Source of the DNA: Pseudomonas fluorescens
GTDB lineage: Bacteria > Pseudomonadota > Gammaproteobacteria > Pseudomonadales > Pseudomonadaceae
Assembly: GCF_000802965.1 (NCBI RefSeq)
Contig: NZ_JSAK01000016.1
Coordinates: 39,588 to 103,587, forward strand
Direction of reading: 5' to 3'
Length of the DNA: 64,000 bases
The translations under genes and the position numbers were made by a program. This document shows positions 37,325 to 46,450 of the stretch, piece after piece. Position 1 is the stretch's first letter; each line of letters opens with the position of its first letter. The notes beneath the pieces were generated by a model. It worked only from the letters and a program-made list of their open reading frames with translations. It did no database searches and was not told the DNA's origin.

Positions 37325-37933
37325 ATGTCCGGCTCGATCCTTTATATCCATGGTTTCAACAGTGCGCCTGCGTCAAAGAAGGCCACGCAGTTGAGCGCAG
37401 TGATGGAGCGCCTGGGTTTGAGCGATCAACTGCGGGTGCCGGCCCTGCATCACCATCCCCGCGAAGCCATCGGTCAGCTGGAGCAGGCGATTGAAGCGCT
37501 CGGGCGGCCACTGCTGGTCGGCAGCTCACTCGGCGGCTACTATGCGACTCACTTGGCCGAACGCCATGGCCTGAAGGCCCTGTTGATCAACCCTGCTGTC
37601 AGCCCGCACCGGATGTTCGACGGGTTTCTGGGGACACAGAAAAACCTGTATACCGATGAGGCCTGGGAGCTGACCCACGACCATGTGACGGCCCTGGCCG
37701 AACTGGAAGTGCCGGCACCGCAGGACCCGCAGCGCTATCAGGTGTGGTTGCAGACCGGTGACGAAACGCTGGATTATCGCCTCGCCCAACAGTATTACCG
37801 GGCCTGTGCCTTGCGGATCCAGGCCGGCGGCGACCATAGTTTCCAGGGGTTTGCCACACAGCTTCCCGCCATGCTGAGTTTTGCCGGCATTGGCGCCGAT
37901 TTGTATCAGGCGATTGATTTCACTGCCCTGTGA
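37325..37933 (+). CDS. yqiA: YqiA-type alpha/beta-hydrolase esterase
   Basis: A 202-residue hydrolase. It opens with the oxyanion-side strand SILYIHGFNSAPASKKATQL. The nucleophile elbow GSSLGGYYATHLAERHG has the Ser at about residue 62. The acid is probably in QTGDETLDYRLA and the catalytic His in GGDHSFQGF near 178. E. coli YqiA hydrolyses short-chain esters and CoA esters. GGGAG precedes the ATG. It lies directly upstream of parE, as in other gammaproteobacteria. Confidence 0.88.
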   Translation: MSGSILYIHGFNSAPASKKATQLSAVMERLGLSDQLRVPALHHHPREAIGQLEQAIEALGRPLLVGSSLGGYYATHLAERHGLKALLINPAVSPHRMFDGFLGTQKNLYTDEAWELTHDHVTALAELEVPAPQDPQRYQVWLQTGDETLDYRLAQQYYRACALRIQAGGDHSFQGFATQLPAMLSFAGIGADLYQAIDFTAL

Positions 37934-37974
37934 TATCTCGCCCCTTATCACTGACACACTGACGACGAGACCCC

Positions 37975-39879
37975 ATGGCCACTCCCAGCGCTAGCTCTTA
38001 TAACGCCGACGCCATCGAAGTCCTCTCGGGCCTCGACCCGGTGCGCAAACGCCCCGGCATGTACACCGACACCAGTCGGCCGAACCACCTCGCCCAGGAA
38101 GTCATCGACAACAGCGTCGACGAAGCCTTGGCCGGGCACGCCAAATCGGTGCAGGTCATCCTGCACGCCGACCATTCGCTGGAAGTCAGCGATGACGGCC
38201 GTGGCATGCCGGTGGACATTCACCCGGAAGAAGGCGTGTCGGGCGTCGAGCTGATCCTCACCAAGCTCCACGCGGGCGGCAAGTTTTCCAACAAGAACTA
38301 CCAGTTCTCCGGCGGTCTGCACGGGGTGGGTATTTCAGTGGTCAACGCCTTGTCGACCGAAGTCCGGGTGCGCGTGAAGCGTGACGGCAACGAATACCAG
38401 ATGACCTTTGCCGACGGTTACAAGAAAACCGAGCTGGAAATCGTCGGTACTGTGGGCAAGCGCAACACCGGGACCAGCGTGTTCTTTGCCCCGGACCCGA
38501 AGTACTTCGACTCACCAAAATTCTCCATCAGCCGCCTCAAGCACGTGCTCAAGGCCAAGGCCGTCCTGTGCCCGGGGCTGCTGGTCAGTTTTGAAGACAA
38601 GGCCACCGGCGAGAAAGTCGAATGGCATTACGAAGACGGCCTGCGTTCCTATCTGGTCGACGCGGTCAGCGAATTCGAGCGTCTGCCGGACGAGCCGTTC
38701 TGCGGCAGCCTGGCCGGTAACAAGGAAGCCGTGGACTGGGCGCTGCTGTGGTTGCCGGAAGGTGGCGACGCGGTGCAGGAAAGCTACGTCAACCTGATCC
38801 CGACAGCCCAGGGCGGCACCCACGTCAACGGTCTGCGCCAAGGCCTGCTCGATGCGATGCGCGAGTTCTGCGAATTCCGCAGCCTGTTGCCGCGCGGCGT
38901 GAAGCTGGCGCCGGAAGACGTCTGGGAACGCATCGCCTTCGTGCTGTCGATGAAAATGCAGGAGCCGCAATTCTCCGGTCAGACCAAGGAGCGTCTGTCG
39001 TCTCGCGAAGCGGCGGCGTTCGTTTCCGGCGTGGTCAAGGATGCGTTCAGCCTGTGGCTCAACGCTCACCCGGAAACCGGCTTGCTGTTGGCGGAACTGG
39101 CGATCAACAACGCCGGCCGTCGCCTCAAGGCCAGCAAGAAAGTCGAGCGCAAACGCATCACCCAAGGGCCGGCTCTGCCGGGCAAACTGGCTGACTGCGC
39201 CGGGCAGGACCCGATGCGCTCCGAGCTGTTCCTGGTGGAAGGTGACTCCGCCGGTGGTTCGGCCAAGCAGGCGCGGGACAAGGAATTCCAGGCGATCCTG
39301 CCGTTGCGCGGCAAGATCCTCAACACTTGGGAAGTCGATGGCAGCGAAGTGCTGGCCAGCCAGGAAGTGCACAACATTGCCGTGGCCATCGGTGTCGATC
39401 CGGGCGCGGCAGACTTGACCCAGCTGCGCTACGGCAAAATCTGCATCCTCGCCGACGCCGACTCCGACGGTCTGCACATCGCAACCTTGCTCTGCGCCTT
39501 GTTCGTCCAGCACTTCCGCGCGCTGGTCGATGCCGGTCACGTCTACGTCGCCATGCCGCCGCTGTACCGCATCGACCTGGGTAAAGAGATTTACTACGCC
39601 CTGGACGAAGCCGAACGCGACGGCATTCTCGATCGCCTGGTGGCCGAGAAGAAACGCGGCAAGCCGCAGGTCACCCGATTTAAAGGTCTGGGTGAAATGA
39701 ACCCGCCTCAACTGCGCGAAACCACCATGGACCCAAACACCCGGCGTCTGGTGCAATTGACCCTGGATGATTTCGAGGCGACCTCGGAAATCATGGACAT
39801 GCTGCTGGCGAAAAAACGCGCGGGCGACCGCAAGACCTGGCTGGAGTCCAAGGGCAACCTGGCGGAGGTGCTGGGCTGA
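37975..39879 (+). CDS. parE: DNA topoisomerase IV subunit B
   Basis: ATPase subunit of the decatenating type II topoisomerase (634 residues). Motifs: GLDPVRKRPGMYTDT and EVIDNSVDEALAGHA (ATP-binding) in the first 60 residues, GRGMPVDIHPEEG, and GGLHGVGISVVNALS. The TOPRIM domain has FLVEGDSAGGSAKQARD near 420 and ILADADSDGLHIATLL near 495. Length equals other Pseudomonas ParE. Its stop overlaps the next ATG by one base, and parC follows two genes later, so both subunits lie in one transcript-like run. Confidence 0.97.
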   Translation: MATPSASSYNADAIEVLSGLDPVRKRPGMYTDTSRPNHLAQEVIDNSVDEALAGHAKSVQVILHADHSLEVSDDGRGMPVDIHPEEGVSGVELILTKLHAGGKFSNKNYQFSGGLHGVGISVVNALSTEVRVRVKRDGNEYQMTFADGYKKTELEIVGTVGKRNTGTSVFFAPDPKYFDSPKFSISRLKHVLKAKAVLCPGLLVSFEDKATGEKVEWHYEDGLRSYLVDAVSEFERLPDEPFCGSLAGNKEAVDWALLWLPEGGDAVQESYVNLIPTAQGGTHVNGLRQGLLDAMREFCEFRSLLPRGVKLAPEDVWERIAFVLSMKMQEPQFSGQTKERLSSREAAAFVSGVVKDAFSLWLNAHPETGLLLAELAINNAGRRLKASKKVERKRITQGPALPGKLADCAGQDPMRSELFLVEGDSAGGSAKQARDKEFQAILPLRGKILNTWEVDGSEVLASQEVHNIAVAIGVDPGAADLTQLRYGKICILADADSDGLHIATLLCALFVQHFRALVDAGHVYVAMPPLYRIDLGKEIYYALDEAERDGILDRLVAEKKRGKPQVTRFKGLGEMNPPQLRETTMDPNTRRLVQLTLDDFEATSEIMDMLLAKKRAGDRKTWLESKGNLAEVLG

Positions 39880-40868
39880 TGCGTCTGGGCTTTGCCCTGG
39901 CGTGTGCGTTGCTGCTGACCTCGATGACGGTGTCTGCCGAGCCGACGCCGCAGTTGCGTCTATTGTCCGAGCATGCCGTCGACGGCATGCGCGGCGGCAA
40001 TCTGTCGGGGCTGGCCCAGTGCGGCAAGGAACTGTGGACAGTGTCCGACCGCGACGACGATCAGATCTACCGTCTCGATACCGGGGGCAACGTCTGGCGC
40101 GCCGAAGCCGTGGGCATCGGCGCACCTCCGGTACCCGCCAGTGGCTTGCCCTGGGGATTGCGTTCGCGGGCCTGGCTGGCGGCGTTTGTGCGTGGTGGTG
40201 ACCTGGATTTCGAAGGCATCACCTGCGACAGCGCTGGTAATCGCTACGTGGTCAGTGAATCCCATGCCGCCGTGCTGCAAATTCCGCTAACGGGGCCGGC
40301 CACCTGGCTGAAGATTTCACCGCTCATGGTCCGCGAAGCGCGGGCCAGCGGCATGTTGTTGCACTTCAACGCGCTGTTCGAAGGGCTGGCGATCAACCCG
40401 GCGGGCGACCAATTGTGGCTGGCCGCCGAGCGCGAGCGCCGTGGCCTGATCTCCATCAAGCGCCAGCAAACCGTCTGGGACTGCGATGGTGGTTGCGTAC
40501 TGCTGAGCGAGGCTGGCGTGGAAATGCAGCCACCGCAATTTCCCAAGGCCAAAGCGGTTTCCCGGGACTTTGCCGATCTGTCATTGTTCAACGGCAAGTT
40601 GTTTACCCTTGAGCGCAACGCGTTCGAGATTTGCCGCCGCGACGCGGTGTCGGCCAAGGTCGAGCGCTGCTGGTCGTTTGCCGATGAGGCTTTGCAGGAA
40701 AATCGGCGCTATCCACAACCCTATGGTCTGGCGGAAGCGCTGGTGGTGGACACCGAGGGCGCATGGATCGGTATCGACAACAACGACGGTGCTCGCGCCG
40801 ACGGCGAGAAACGGCCGATTGTCTGGCGCTTTGCCGCGCCTGACGGTGGCTGGAGCGCCAGGCCATGA
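39879..40868 (+). CDS. Exported esterase-like/phytase-like protein
   Basis: A 329-residue protein with a clear signal peptide (RLGFALACALLLTSMTVSA) and a beta-propeller-like body of the 'esterase-like activity of phytase' type. It has LSGLAQCGKELWTVSDRDDDQIYRL near 45-70, LDFEGITCDSAGNRYVVSES near 108-127, FEGLAINPAGDQLWLAAERE near 165, and WIGIDNNDGARADGEKRPIVW at the end. Predicted periplasmic; substrate unknown. It is wedged between parE and parC with one- to four-base overlaps, as in PAO1 (PA4966), although it has no evident tie to DNA topology. Confidence 0.82.
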   Translation: MRLGFALACALLLTSMTVSAEPTPQLRLLSEHAVDGMRGGNLSGLAQCGKELWTVSDRDDDQIYRLDTGGNVWRAEAVGIGAPPVPASGLPWGLRSRAWLAAFVRGGDLDFEGITCDSAGNRYVVSESHAAVLQIPLTGPATWLKISPLMVREARASGMLLHFNALFEGLAINPAGDQLWLAAERERRGLISIKRQQTVWDCDGGCVLLSEAGVEMQPPQFPKAKAVSRDFADLSLFNGKLFTLERNAFEICRRDAVSAKVERCWSFADEALQENRRYPQPYGLAEALVVDTEGAWIGIDNNDGARADGEKRPIVWRFAAPDGGWSARP

Positions 40869-41389
40869 GTCAGCAAACACCGGGCAAACGCGCTGGCCGG
40901 GTAATGATGGTGCTGGCGTGGTGCGCCGCGCTGTTTCTGGCGACACGGTTTTTTGGTCAGTGGGAAGAGCGTCAGCAAAATCCCAACGTGGTCGTCAGCT
41001 CGGAGCAGGGCGAAGGTTTTATCGAAGTGAAACTGGTCAGCAACGACCAGGGGCATTTCGTCGCCAGCGGCCATATCAACGGTCAGCCGGTGGATTTCAT
41101 GCTCGATACCGGGGCGACCGATGTGGCGATCCCGGCGCAAATGGCCGAACGGCTGAAACTGGAACAAGGCTTCGGGGTAACCCTGAGCACCGCCAACGGT
41201 CGTACCGAGGGTTATCGAACCCGCGTCGATCGGCTGCAACTGGGCGATATTGTGCTGCGCGATGTGCGCGCCATCGTCGTGCCAGGCCTGGATGGCAAGC
41301 AAGTGCTGCTCGGCATGAGCGCACTGAACAAACTTGAATTTACCCAGCGCGGTGGCACCATGCTGCTGCGCCAGACAACGAACCGATGA
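40865..41389 (+). CDS. Membrane-anchored retropepsin-like aspartic protease
   Basis: A 174-residue protein with one N-terminal membrane span ([19 protein letters not shown], residues 12-30). A clan AA domain follows with the catalytic motif [15 protein letters not shown] near 77-91, the flap region, and the late [12 protein letters not shown]. It matches the family of predicted periplasm-facing 'TIGR02281 family clan AA aspartic proteases'. It overlaps the gene before by four bases. Substrate unknown. Confidence 0.85.
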   Translation: MSQQTPGKRAGRVMMVLAWCAALFLATRFFGQWEERQQNPNVVVSSEQGEGFIEVKLVSNDQGHFVASGHINGQPVDFMLDTGATDVAIPAQMAERLKLEQGFGVTLSTANGRTEGYRTRVDRLQLGDIVLRDVRAIVVPGLDGKQVLLGMSALNKLEFTQRGGTMLLRQTTNR

Positions 41390-41396
41390 GGCCCGC

Positions 41397-43664
41397 ATGA
41401 GCGACATCCTTGCAGACAGCTTAGATGGCGTAGAACGCCGATCGCTGGCTGACTTCACCGAAAATGCCTACCTCAACTATTCCATGTACGTGATCATGGA
41501 CCGTGCCTTGCCGCATATCGGCGACGGCCTGAAGCCGGTACAGCGGCGCATCATCTATGCCATGAGCGAGTTGGGGCTGGACGCCGATTCCAAGCACAAG
41601 AAATCGGCGCGTACCGTCGGTGACGTGCTCGGTAAATTCCACCCCCACGGCGATTCGGCCTGCTACGAAGCCATGGTCCTCATGGCCCAGCCGTTCAGCT
41701 ACCGCTACACGCTGGTGGACGGCCAGGGCAACTGGGGTGCGCCGGACGATCCCAAATCCTTCGCCGCCATGCGTTACACCGAAGCGCGGCTTTCGCGTTA
41801 CTCCGAAGTGCTGCTCAGCGAATTGGGCCAGGGCACGGCGGACTGGGGGCCGAACTTCGACGGCACACTCGACGAGCCGCTGGTGTTGCCGGCACGTTTG
41901 CCGAACATCCTGCTCAACGGCACCACCGGCATCGCCGTGGGCATGGCCACCGATGTGCCGCCGCACAACCTGCGCGAAGTCGCGACGGCGTGCGTGCGTT
42001 TGCTCGACGAGCCCAAAGCCACGGTCGAACAGCTCTGCGAACACATCCAGGGTCCGGATTACCCGACCGAAGCGGAAATCATCACGCCGCGCGCCGACCT
42101 GCTGAAAATCTACGAAACCGGCAAGGGCTCGGTGCGGATGCGCGCCGTGTACCACATCGAAGACGGCGACATCATCGTCACCGCGCTGCCGCATCAGGTT
42201 TCCGGCGCCAAGGTGCTGGAACAGATCGCCGCGATGATGCAGGCCAAACCGTCGAAAGCCCCACAAATCGCGGACCTGCGCGACGAATCCGACCACGAGA
42301 ACCCGTGCCGGATCGTGATCATTCCGGGCGCTCGCAAAAACTTCGACCACGATGCATTGATGCAGCACCTGTTCGCCAGCACCGAGCTGGAATCGAGCTA
42401 TCGGGTCAACATCAACATCATCGGCCTGGACGGCAAGCCGCAGCTGAAAAACCTGCGGGCCTTGCTGGTCGAGTGGCTGGAATTCCGGGTGCAGACCGTG
42501 CGTCGTCGCCTGCAATTCCGCCTCGATAAGGTCGAGCGTCGCCTGCACCTGTTGGACGGTTTGTTGATCGCCTACCTCAACCTGGATGAAGTGATTCACA
42601 TCATCCGCACCGAGGAACATCCGAAAGCCGCGCTGATCGAGCGTTTCGCCCTGAGCGAAATCCAGGCCGACTACATTCTCGACACCCGTTTGCGTCAATT
42701 GGCGCGACTGGAAGAAATGAAGCTGCGCTCCGAGCAGGACGAACTGCTCAAGGAGCAAGCCAAGCTGCAAGCCCTGCTGGGCAGCGAAGCCAAACTGAAA
42801 AAACTGGTCCGTACCGAGCTGATCAAGGACGCCGAGACCTATGGCGACGACCGTCGCTCGCCAATCGTCGAGCGCGCTGAAGCCAAGGCGCTGACCGAGC
42901 ACGATCTGCTGCCGAACGAGAAAGTCACCGTCGTGCTGTCGGAAAAGGGCTGGGTGCGCTCCGCCAAGGGCCACGACATCGACGCCACCGGGCTTTCCTA
43001 CAAGGCCGGGGACGGTTTCAAGGCCTTGGCGCCGGGGCGTTCCAACCAGTTTGCGGTGTTTATCGATTCTACCGGTCGCAGCTATTCGGTGGCCGCGCAC
43101 ACGTTGCCATCGGCCCGTGGCCAGGGCGAACCGCTGACCGGTCGTCTGACGCCGCCGCCAGGCGCAAGCTTCGAATGCGTGCTGATGCCGGAAGACGATG
43201 CGCTGTACGTCATCGCGTCGGACGCCGGTTACGGTTTCGTGGTCAAGGGTGAAGACCTGCAGGCCAAGAACAAGGCGGGCAAGGCGCTGTTGAGCCTGCC
43301 AAACAACGCCAAGGTGATCCTGCCGCGTCCGGTGGCCGATCGTGAACATAACTGGCTGGCGTCGGTGACCACCGAAGGTCGCCTGCTGATCTTCAAGATC
43401 AGCGATCTGCCACAATTAGGTAAGGGCAAAGGCAACAAGATCATCGGGATTCCTGGTGAGCGTGTGGCCAGTCGCGAAGAGTATGTTACGGACATCGCCG
43501 TTGTGCCGGATGGCGCTACATTGGTGCTACAGGCCGGAAAACGTACCTTGTCACTGAAAGCGGACGACCTCGAACACTACAAAGGTGAACGTGGCCGTCG
43601 TGGTAACAAACTGCCACGCGGCTTCCAGAGGGTAGATGCGCTGCTCGTCGAAAACCTCAATTAA
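41397..43664 (+). CDS. parC: DNA topoisomerase IV subunit A
   Basis: Cutting and rejoining subunit of topoisomerase IV (755 residues from ATG 41397). It has the N-terminal [20 protein letters not shown], the quinolone-determining segment [12 protein letters not shown] with Ser and Glu at the positions equivalent to E. coli 80 and 84 (the susceptible state), and the active Tyr in [15 protein letters not shown]. The C-terminal beta-pinwheel ends near 750. The frame is open upstream to 41334, but that part overlaps the protease gene and has no ParC character. Confidence 0.97.
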   Translation: MSDILADSLDGVERRSLADFTENAYLNYSMYVIMDRALPHIGDGLKPVQRRIIYAMSELGLDADSKHKKSARTVGDVLGKFHPHGDSACYEAMVLMAQPFSYRYTLVDGQGNWGAPDDPKSFAAMRYTEARLSRYSEVLLSELGQGTADWGPNFDGTLDEPLVLPARLPNILLNGTTGIAVGMATDVPPHNLREVATACVRLLDEPKATVEQLCEHIQGPDYPTEAEIITPRADLLKIYETGKGSVRMRAVYHIEDGDIIVTALPHQVSGAKVLEQIAAMMQAKPSKAPQIADLRDESDHENPCRIVIIPGARKNFDHDALMQHLFASTELESSYRVNINIIGLDGKPQLKNLRALLVEWLEFRVQTVRRRLQFRLDKVERRLHLLDGLLIAYLNLDEVIHIIRTEEHPKAALIERFALSEIQADYILDTRLRQLARLEEMKLRSEQDELLKEQAKLQALLGSEAKLKKLVRTELIKDAETYGDDRRSPIVERAEAKALTEHDLLPNEKVTVVLSEKGWVRSAKGHDIDATGLSYKAGDGFKALAPGRSNQFAVFIDSTGRSYSVAAHTLPSARGQGEPLTGRLTPPPGASFECVLMPEDDALYVIASDAGYGFVVKGEDLQAKNKAGKALLSLPNNAKVILPRPVADREHNWLASVTTEGRLLIFKISDLPQLGKGKGNKIIGIPGERVASREEYVTDIAVVPDGATLVLQAGKRTLSLKADDLEHYKGERGRRGNKLPRGFQRVDALLVENLN

Positions 43665-43679
43665 GCGTCCTAGAGGCCT

Positions 43680-43705
43680 CGATCTACGATTTAACGCGTA
43701 GATCG
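43680..43705 (+). other. Hairpin downstream of parC
   Basis: CGATCTACG at 43680-43688 and CGTAGATCG at 43697-43705 form a perfect 9-bp stem around an eight-base loop. No T tract follows, so it may stabilise the parC mRNA end rather than terminate. Confidence 0.5.
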
Positions 43706-43840
43706 ACGCATTGGCGCTGGAGTCGGAACGCATATTCACGGATGATATGGCCTTTCAAGCGCCGGCGTGGCCGAGCGTTCTTCATATTTATTGAGTATTT
43801 TCACTGTGGTCAGCCTTGTGGCGGCCACCTGGATGGGACG

Positions 43841-44554
43841 ATGACTGCTCTGCGCCTTCCTTTTATTTTGATGCTCGCTGGCGTTTTAGGCCTGGCGGGT
43901 TGCAGCGTTCACCAGCCGGTGTCGCTGTATCAACTGGACAGCGGAAGTCCGGTTGCGCCTGCGCAAAGTGCGGGCATGGCGGTATTGCTGGGCCCGGTAG
44001 TCGTTGCCGACTACCTGCAACGCGAAACCCTGTTGCAGCGTCAACCGGATGGCAGCTTGCAAGCCTCGACCGACGGTCGTTGGGCTGGCAGTTTGTCTTC
44101 CGACATCGATCAACTGTTGCTGCGTCAGGTGGCTGGTCATCTGGACAGCCAGCGTGTGGTGCTCGCGCCCGCAACGGTAGGCTTCACGCCGGATGTTCAG
44201 GTTCTGCTGACCATCACGCGTCTGGACTCGGGTGAGTCGCAACCGGCGATCCTCGATGCGCAATGGCGTCTGATCGACCGTCGCGGTCAGGTGCGTGATA
44301 ACCGCATCATCCATTTGCAGGAACAGCACGCTGGCGGTACGGCGGCTCAGGTTCAGGCTCAAGGTGTGTTGTTGCAGAAACTCGCCGAACAGCTGTCGGT
44401 CGCGCTCAAGCCATTGGCTAACCAGCCGCCGATTGCCGAAGCGCCTAAAAAAGCGGCGGCCAAGCCTGTGGCACCTGCGGCGGAACAGGAAAAACAGCCG
44501 AAGATCCCGATGGCTGCACCGATCCGGACGGATATGGAAGTGTTTCGCTTCTAA
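43841..44554 (+). CDS. ABC-transport auxiliary lipoprotein, PqiC/YmbA-like
   Basis: A 237-residue lipoprotein. The signal peptide RLPFILMLAGVLGLAGC has its lipobox Cys at about residue 20. The body is the PqiC-type domain: VSLYQLDSGSPV, AVLLGPVVVADYLQRETLLQ, then WAGSLSSDIDQLLLRQVAGHL. The C-terminal tail is low complexity (AEAPKKAAAKPVAPAAEQEK). PqiC proteins accompany MCE-type lipid transport systems, yet no MCE or ABC gene is near, so its partner is elsewhere. ATG 43841 is used; a longer frame from 43742 has no signal-peptide logic. Confidence 0.8.
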   Translation: MTALRLPFILMLAGVLGLAGCSVHQPVSLYQLDSGSPVAPAQSAGMAVLLGPVVVADYLQRETLLQRQPDGSLQASTDGRWAGSLSSDIDQLLLRQVAGHLDSQRVVLAPATVGFTPDVQVLLTITRLDSGESQPAILDAQWRLIDRRGQVRDNRIIHLQEQHAGGTAAQVQAQGVLLQKLAEQLSVALKPLANQPPIAEAPKKAAAKPVAPAAEQEKQPKIPMAAPIRTDMEVFRF

Positions 44555-44570
44555 GCCTGGAAGGATTCAA

Positions 44571-44605
44571 AACAAGGCCCGCGTAGATGCGGGCCTTGTT
44601 GTTTC
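44571..44605 (+). terminator. Terminator of the PqiC-like gene
   Basis: AACAAGGCCCGC at 44571-44582 pairs with GCGGGCCTTGTT at 44589-44600 (12 bp), followed by GTTTCT. A strong hairpin 17 bases after the stop codon. Confidence 0.8.
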
Positions 44606-44635
44606 TGGCGGTTGGAGGCTTCCGTGCGGCTGATG

Positions 44636-44735
44636 GCCTCATCGCTGGCAAGCCAGCTCCCACAGGTTATCTGTTGAGCGCTGATTTTGTGTGCGACATC
44701 AATCACTGTGGGAGCTGGCTTGCCGGCGATAGCGC
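44636..44735. repeat. REPIN doublet
   Basis: Inverted arms ATCGCTGGCAAGCCAGCTCCC (from 44640) and GGGAGCTGGCTTGCCGGCGAT (to 44730) in the gap between two terminators of convergent genes. Confidence 0.8.
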
Positions 44736-44747
44736 CAGGACAGGCAA

Positions 44748-44787
44748 CAAAAAGCCCGCAGACGATCACTCGTCTGCGGGCTTTTTC
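44748..44787 (-). terminator. Terminator of the AhpA/YtjB-like gene
   Basis: AAAAAGCCCGCAGACGA and TCGTCTGCGGGCTTTTT flank a four-base loop, forming a 17-bp perfect stem with T-rich ends on both strands. It lies just beyond the stop of the minus-strand gene and can end transcripts in either direction. Confidence 0.88.
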
Positions 44788-44798
44788 ATAACGGGTCT

Positions 44799-46316
44799 TT
44801 ACGCCCGGCGTTCGTGCATCCGCGCCAACTGCCGTTCCAGCATCGACGGATAAGGCTCCATCAGCCGCTCCACACAGCAAGCGCCTTCAGGGCTGGCGAT
44901 CGGGCGGATCCGCGCGCGTTGGCGGATCAGTGCGTCGTCGCTGATCTTGCGCTCCACCAGCAGCAGGTTGCGGCTGTGTTGCGACAAGGCCAGGGCGTCC
45001 TGAGCGGCATCGGTCAGCAGCAGGTCGATCTGGCTCAGGCCGAACAACTCGTCGCCCAGGGTCAGGCCCAGCTGCAATTGTAGGGTGATGCCGCTGTCGG
45101 CGACTTCGATCTGCAATTGATGACCCAGCGCGCGCAGCAACTCGCCGCAGCAAATGGCATTGGTCAGGTAGTCGTCGCCGCTGTCTTCGGTGTGGAACAG
45201 CATCAGCGTGCTGCCATCGTTCAGGGTGTGCATTTCGCTCTCATAGAGCGAAGCGGCCTGGTCGAGACAATCGCGGTAGCGTTTGAGCAGTTCTTCCAGG
45301 CGTGTGCGTGGCAGACGACGCAGTTGCTCCTGAGAACCCAGTTGCACGGCCAGTACGGCGCTGTGCTGCGGCACGTTCGAGGCTACCGGTTTAACGGCTG
45401 GCTTCGGTGCGCTTTCTACCGGGTCATCGAGCAAGTCGGCGAAGGCGTCGTCGTCATCGTCTTCGACGGTGCTGACAACGCGTCGGGGCGCCGCTTTCAT
45501 CGCGGCCACTGGACGGCTTTCGTCGAAACTCGGATCGCGCAGGTTGCGTACTTCGAAGCCCGGTTCGGTTTCGTCGTCTTCGGTATCCTCGAATTCCGGT
45601 TCCGGTTCCGGTACGGGCGCTGGCTCCGGTGCGAAATTGGCGTGCAGCTGACGCGCCAGGTCACCGATCTCGTCCTGACGCTCGGTGGCCGGGGTGTATT
45701 CGTCGATATTGCGCAGCCACACGCGCAATTGCAGCAGCGGCGTGGAGATGTGCCGGCCCAGGCGCAAGCTCAAGGCCAGGGACAAGGCCAGCAGAATCGC
45801 GCTCAGGATGCCCATGCTTTGCAGGCTGATGGTCATCGGTTGCTGGAACTGATCCATGTCCAGGCTGATGCGCAGCTGCCCGGCAGTCACGTCCTGGAAC
45901 GTGATCTTGCTCTGGTACATGCCTTCGGCTTCGCCCAACAGACCGTGCTTGGGACGCTGACCGGCTTCAGCGAGGATGCGATTATCCACGCTATAGATGG
46001 CGGCGTGAGCCACCAGCTTGTTCTTGGTCAGGTTATTGAGCAGCACGTTGAGGCTGAGGATGTCGTTGGACACCAACAGCTCGGTGGCCGAGGTGGCCGT
46101 CTGCGTGGTCAGGCTTTCGCCCAGCGCATCCGCCTGCTCGTGCATGGCCTGCTTGAACTGCAAACCCATCACGCAGGCGTAGATGACCAGGGCCAGAGCG
46201 ACCAGGATCACGTTATGGCTGGCGATGCGTAATGCAATCGGAACACGGCGGTGACGCAGTGCCCGGAAGATCAGCAGGAAGAAGTTATCGGTTTTTACTG
46301 GCGTGGGCCGGTTCAC
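44799..46316 (-). CDS. AhpA/YtjB-like membrane protein with HAMP-type region
   Basis: A 505-residue inner-membrane protein. Two spans, at about 30-55 (NVILVALALVIYACVMGLQF) and 165-185 (MGILSAILLALSLALSLRLG), bracket a periplasmic sensor-like part. Next come a HAMP-like segment (HISTPLLQLRVWLRNIDEYT), a very acidic Pro/Glu linker at about 230-310, and a C-terminal cytoplasmic domain with some likeness to nucleotidyl-cyclase folds (TLNDGSTLMLFHTEDSGDDYL). It corresponds to PAO1 PA4961 by position. Function unknown; it is next to serB as its E. coli relative YtjB is. A strong promoter lies just upstream. Confidence 0.82.
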   Translation of the reverse strand: MNRPTPVKTDNFFLLIFRALRHRRVPIALRIASHNVILVALALVIYACVMGLQFKQAMHEQADALGESLTTQTATSATELLVSNDILSLNVLLNNLTKNKLVAHAAIYSVDNRILAEAGQRPKHGLLGEAEGMYQSKITFQDVTAGQLRISLDMDQFQQPMTISLQSMGILSAILLALSLALSLRLGRHISTPLLQLRVWLRNIDEYTPATERQDEIGDLARQLHANFAPEPAPVPEPEPEFEDTEDDETEPGFEVRNLRDPSFDESRPVAAMKAAPRRVVSTVEDDDDDAFADLLDDPVESAPKPAVKPVASNVPQHSAVLAVQLGSQEQLRRLPRTRLEELLKRYRDCLDQAASLYESEMHTLNDGSTLMLFHTEDSGDDYLTNAICCGELLRALGHQLQIEVADSGITLQLQLGLTLGDELFGLSQIDLLLTDAAQDALALSQHSRNLLLVERKISDDALIRQRARIRPIASPEGACCVERLMEPYPSMLERQLARMHERRA

Positions 46317-46351
46317 TTGAGCTCGGCTCTTTGTCCGTGAAGTTGACGCGC

Positions 46352-46379
46352 AGTATAGCGACAGGCCCTAGGCCGTCAA
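46352..46379 (-). promoter_or_regulatory. Sigma-70 promoter of the AhpA/YtjB-like gene
   Basis: On the minus strand TTGACG (46379-46374) and TATACT (46357-46352) are 16 bp apart, a near-consensus match. Transcription would start about 30 bases before the ATG at 46316. Confidence 0.7.
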
Positions 46380-46450
46380 AGCGCTCACGGTGCCCGATGG
46401 TCACTGAAAGTGGGTAGAATGCGGTTTTTTTCCACCTGCGGGGGTGCGCC

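Noticed and set aside
38512..40125. 537-codon minus-strand frame across parE
   Set aside because: Antisense shadow of parE and the next gene; composition is low-complexity Arg/Gln/His typical of reverse-frame translation.
45117..46232. 371-codon plus-strand frame opposite the AhpA/YtjB-like gene
   Set aside because: The minus-strand gene has membrane spans, a good promoter and a terminator; the plus frame has none of these.
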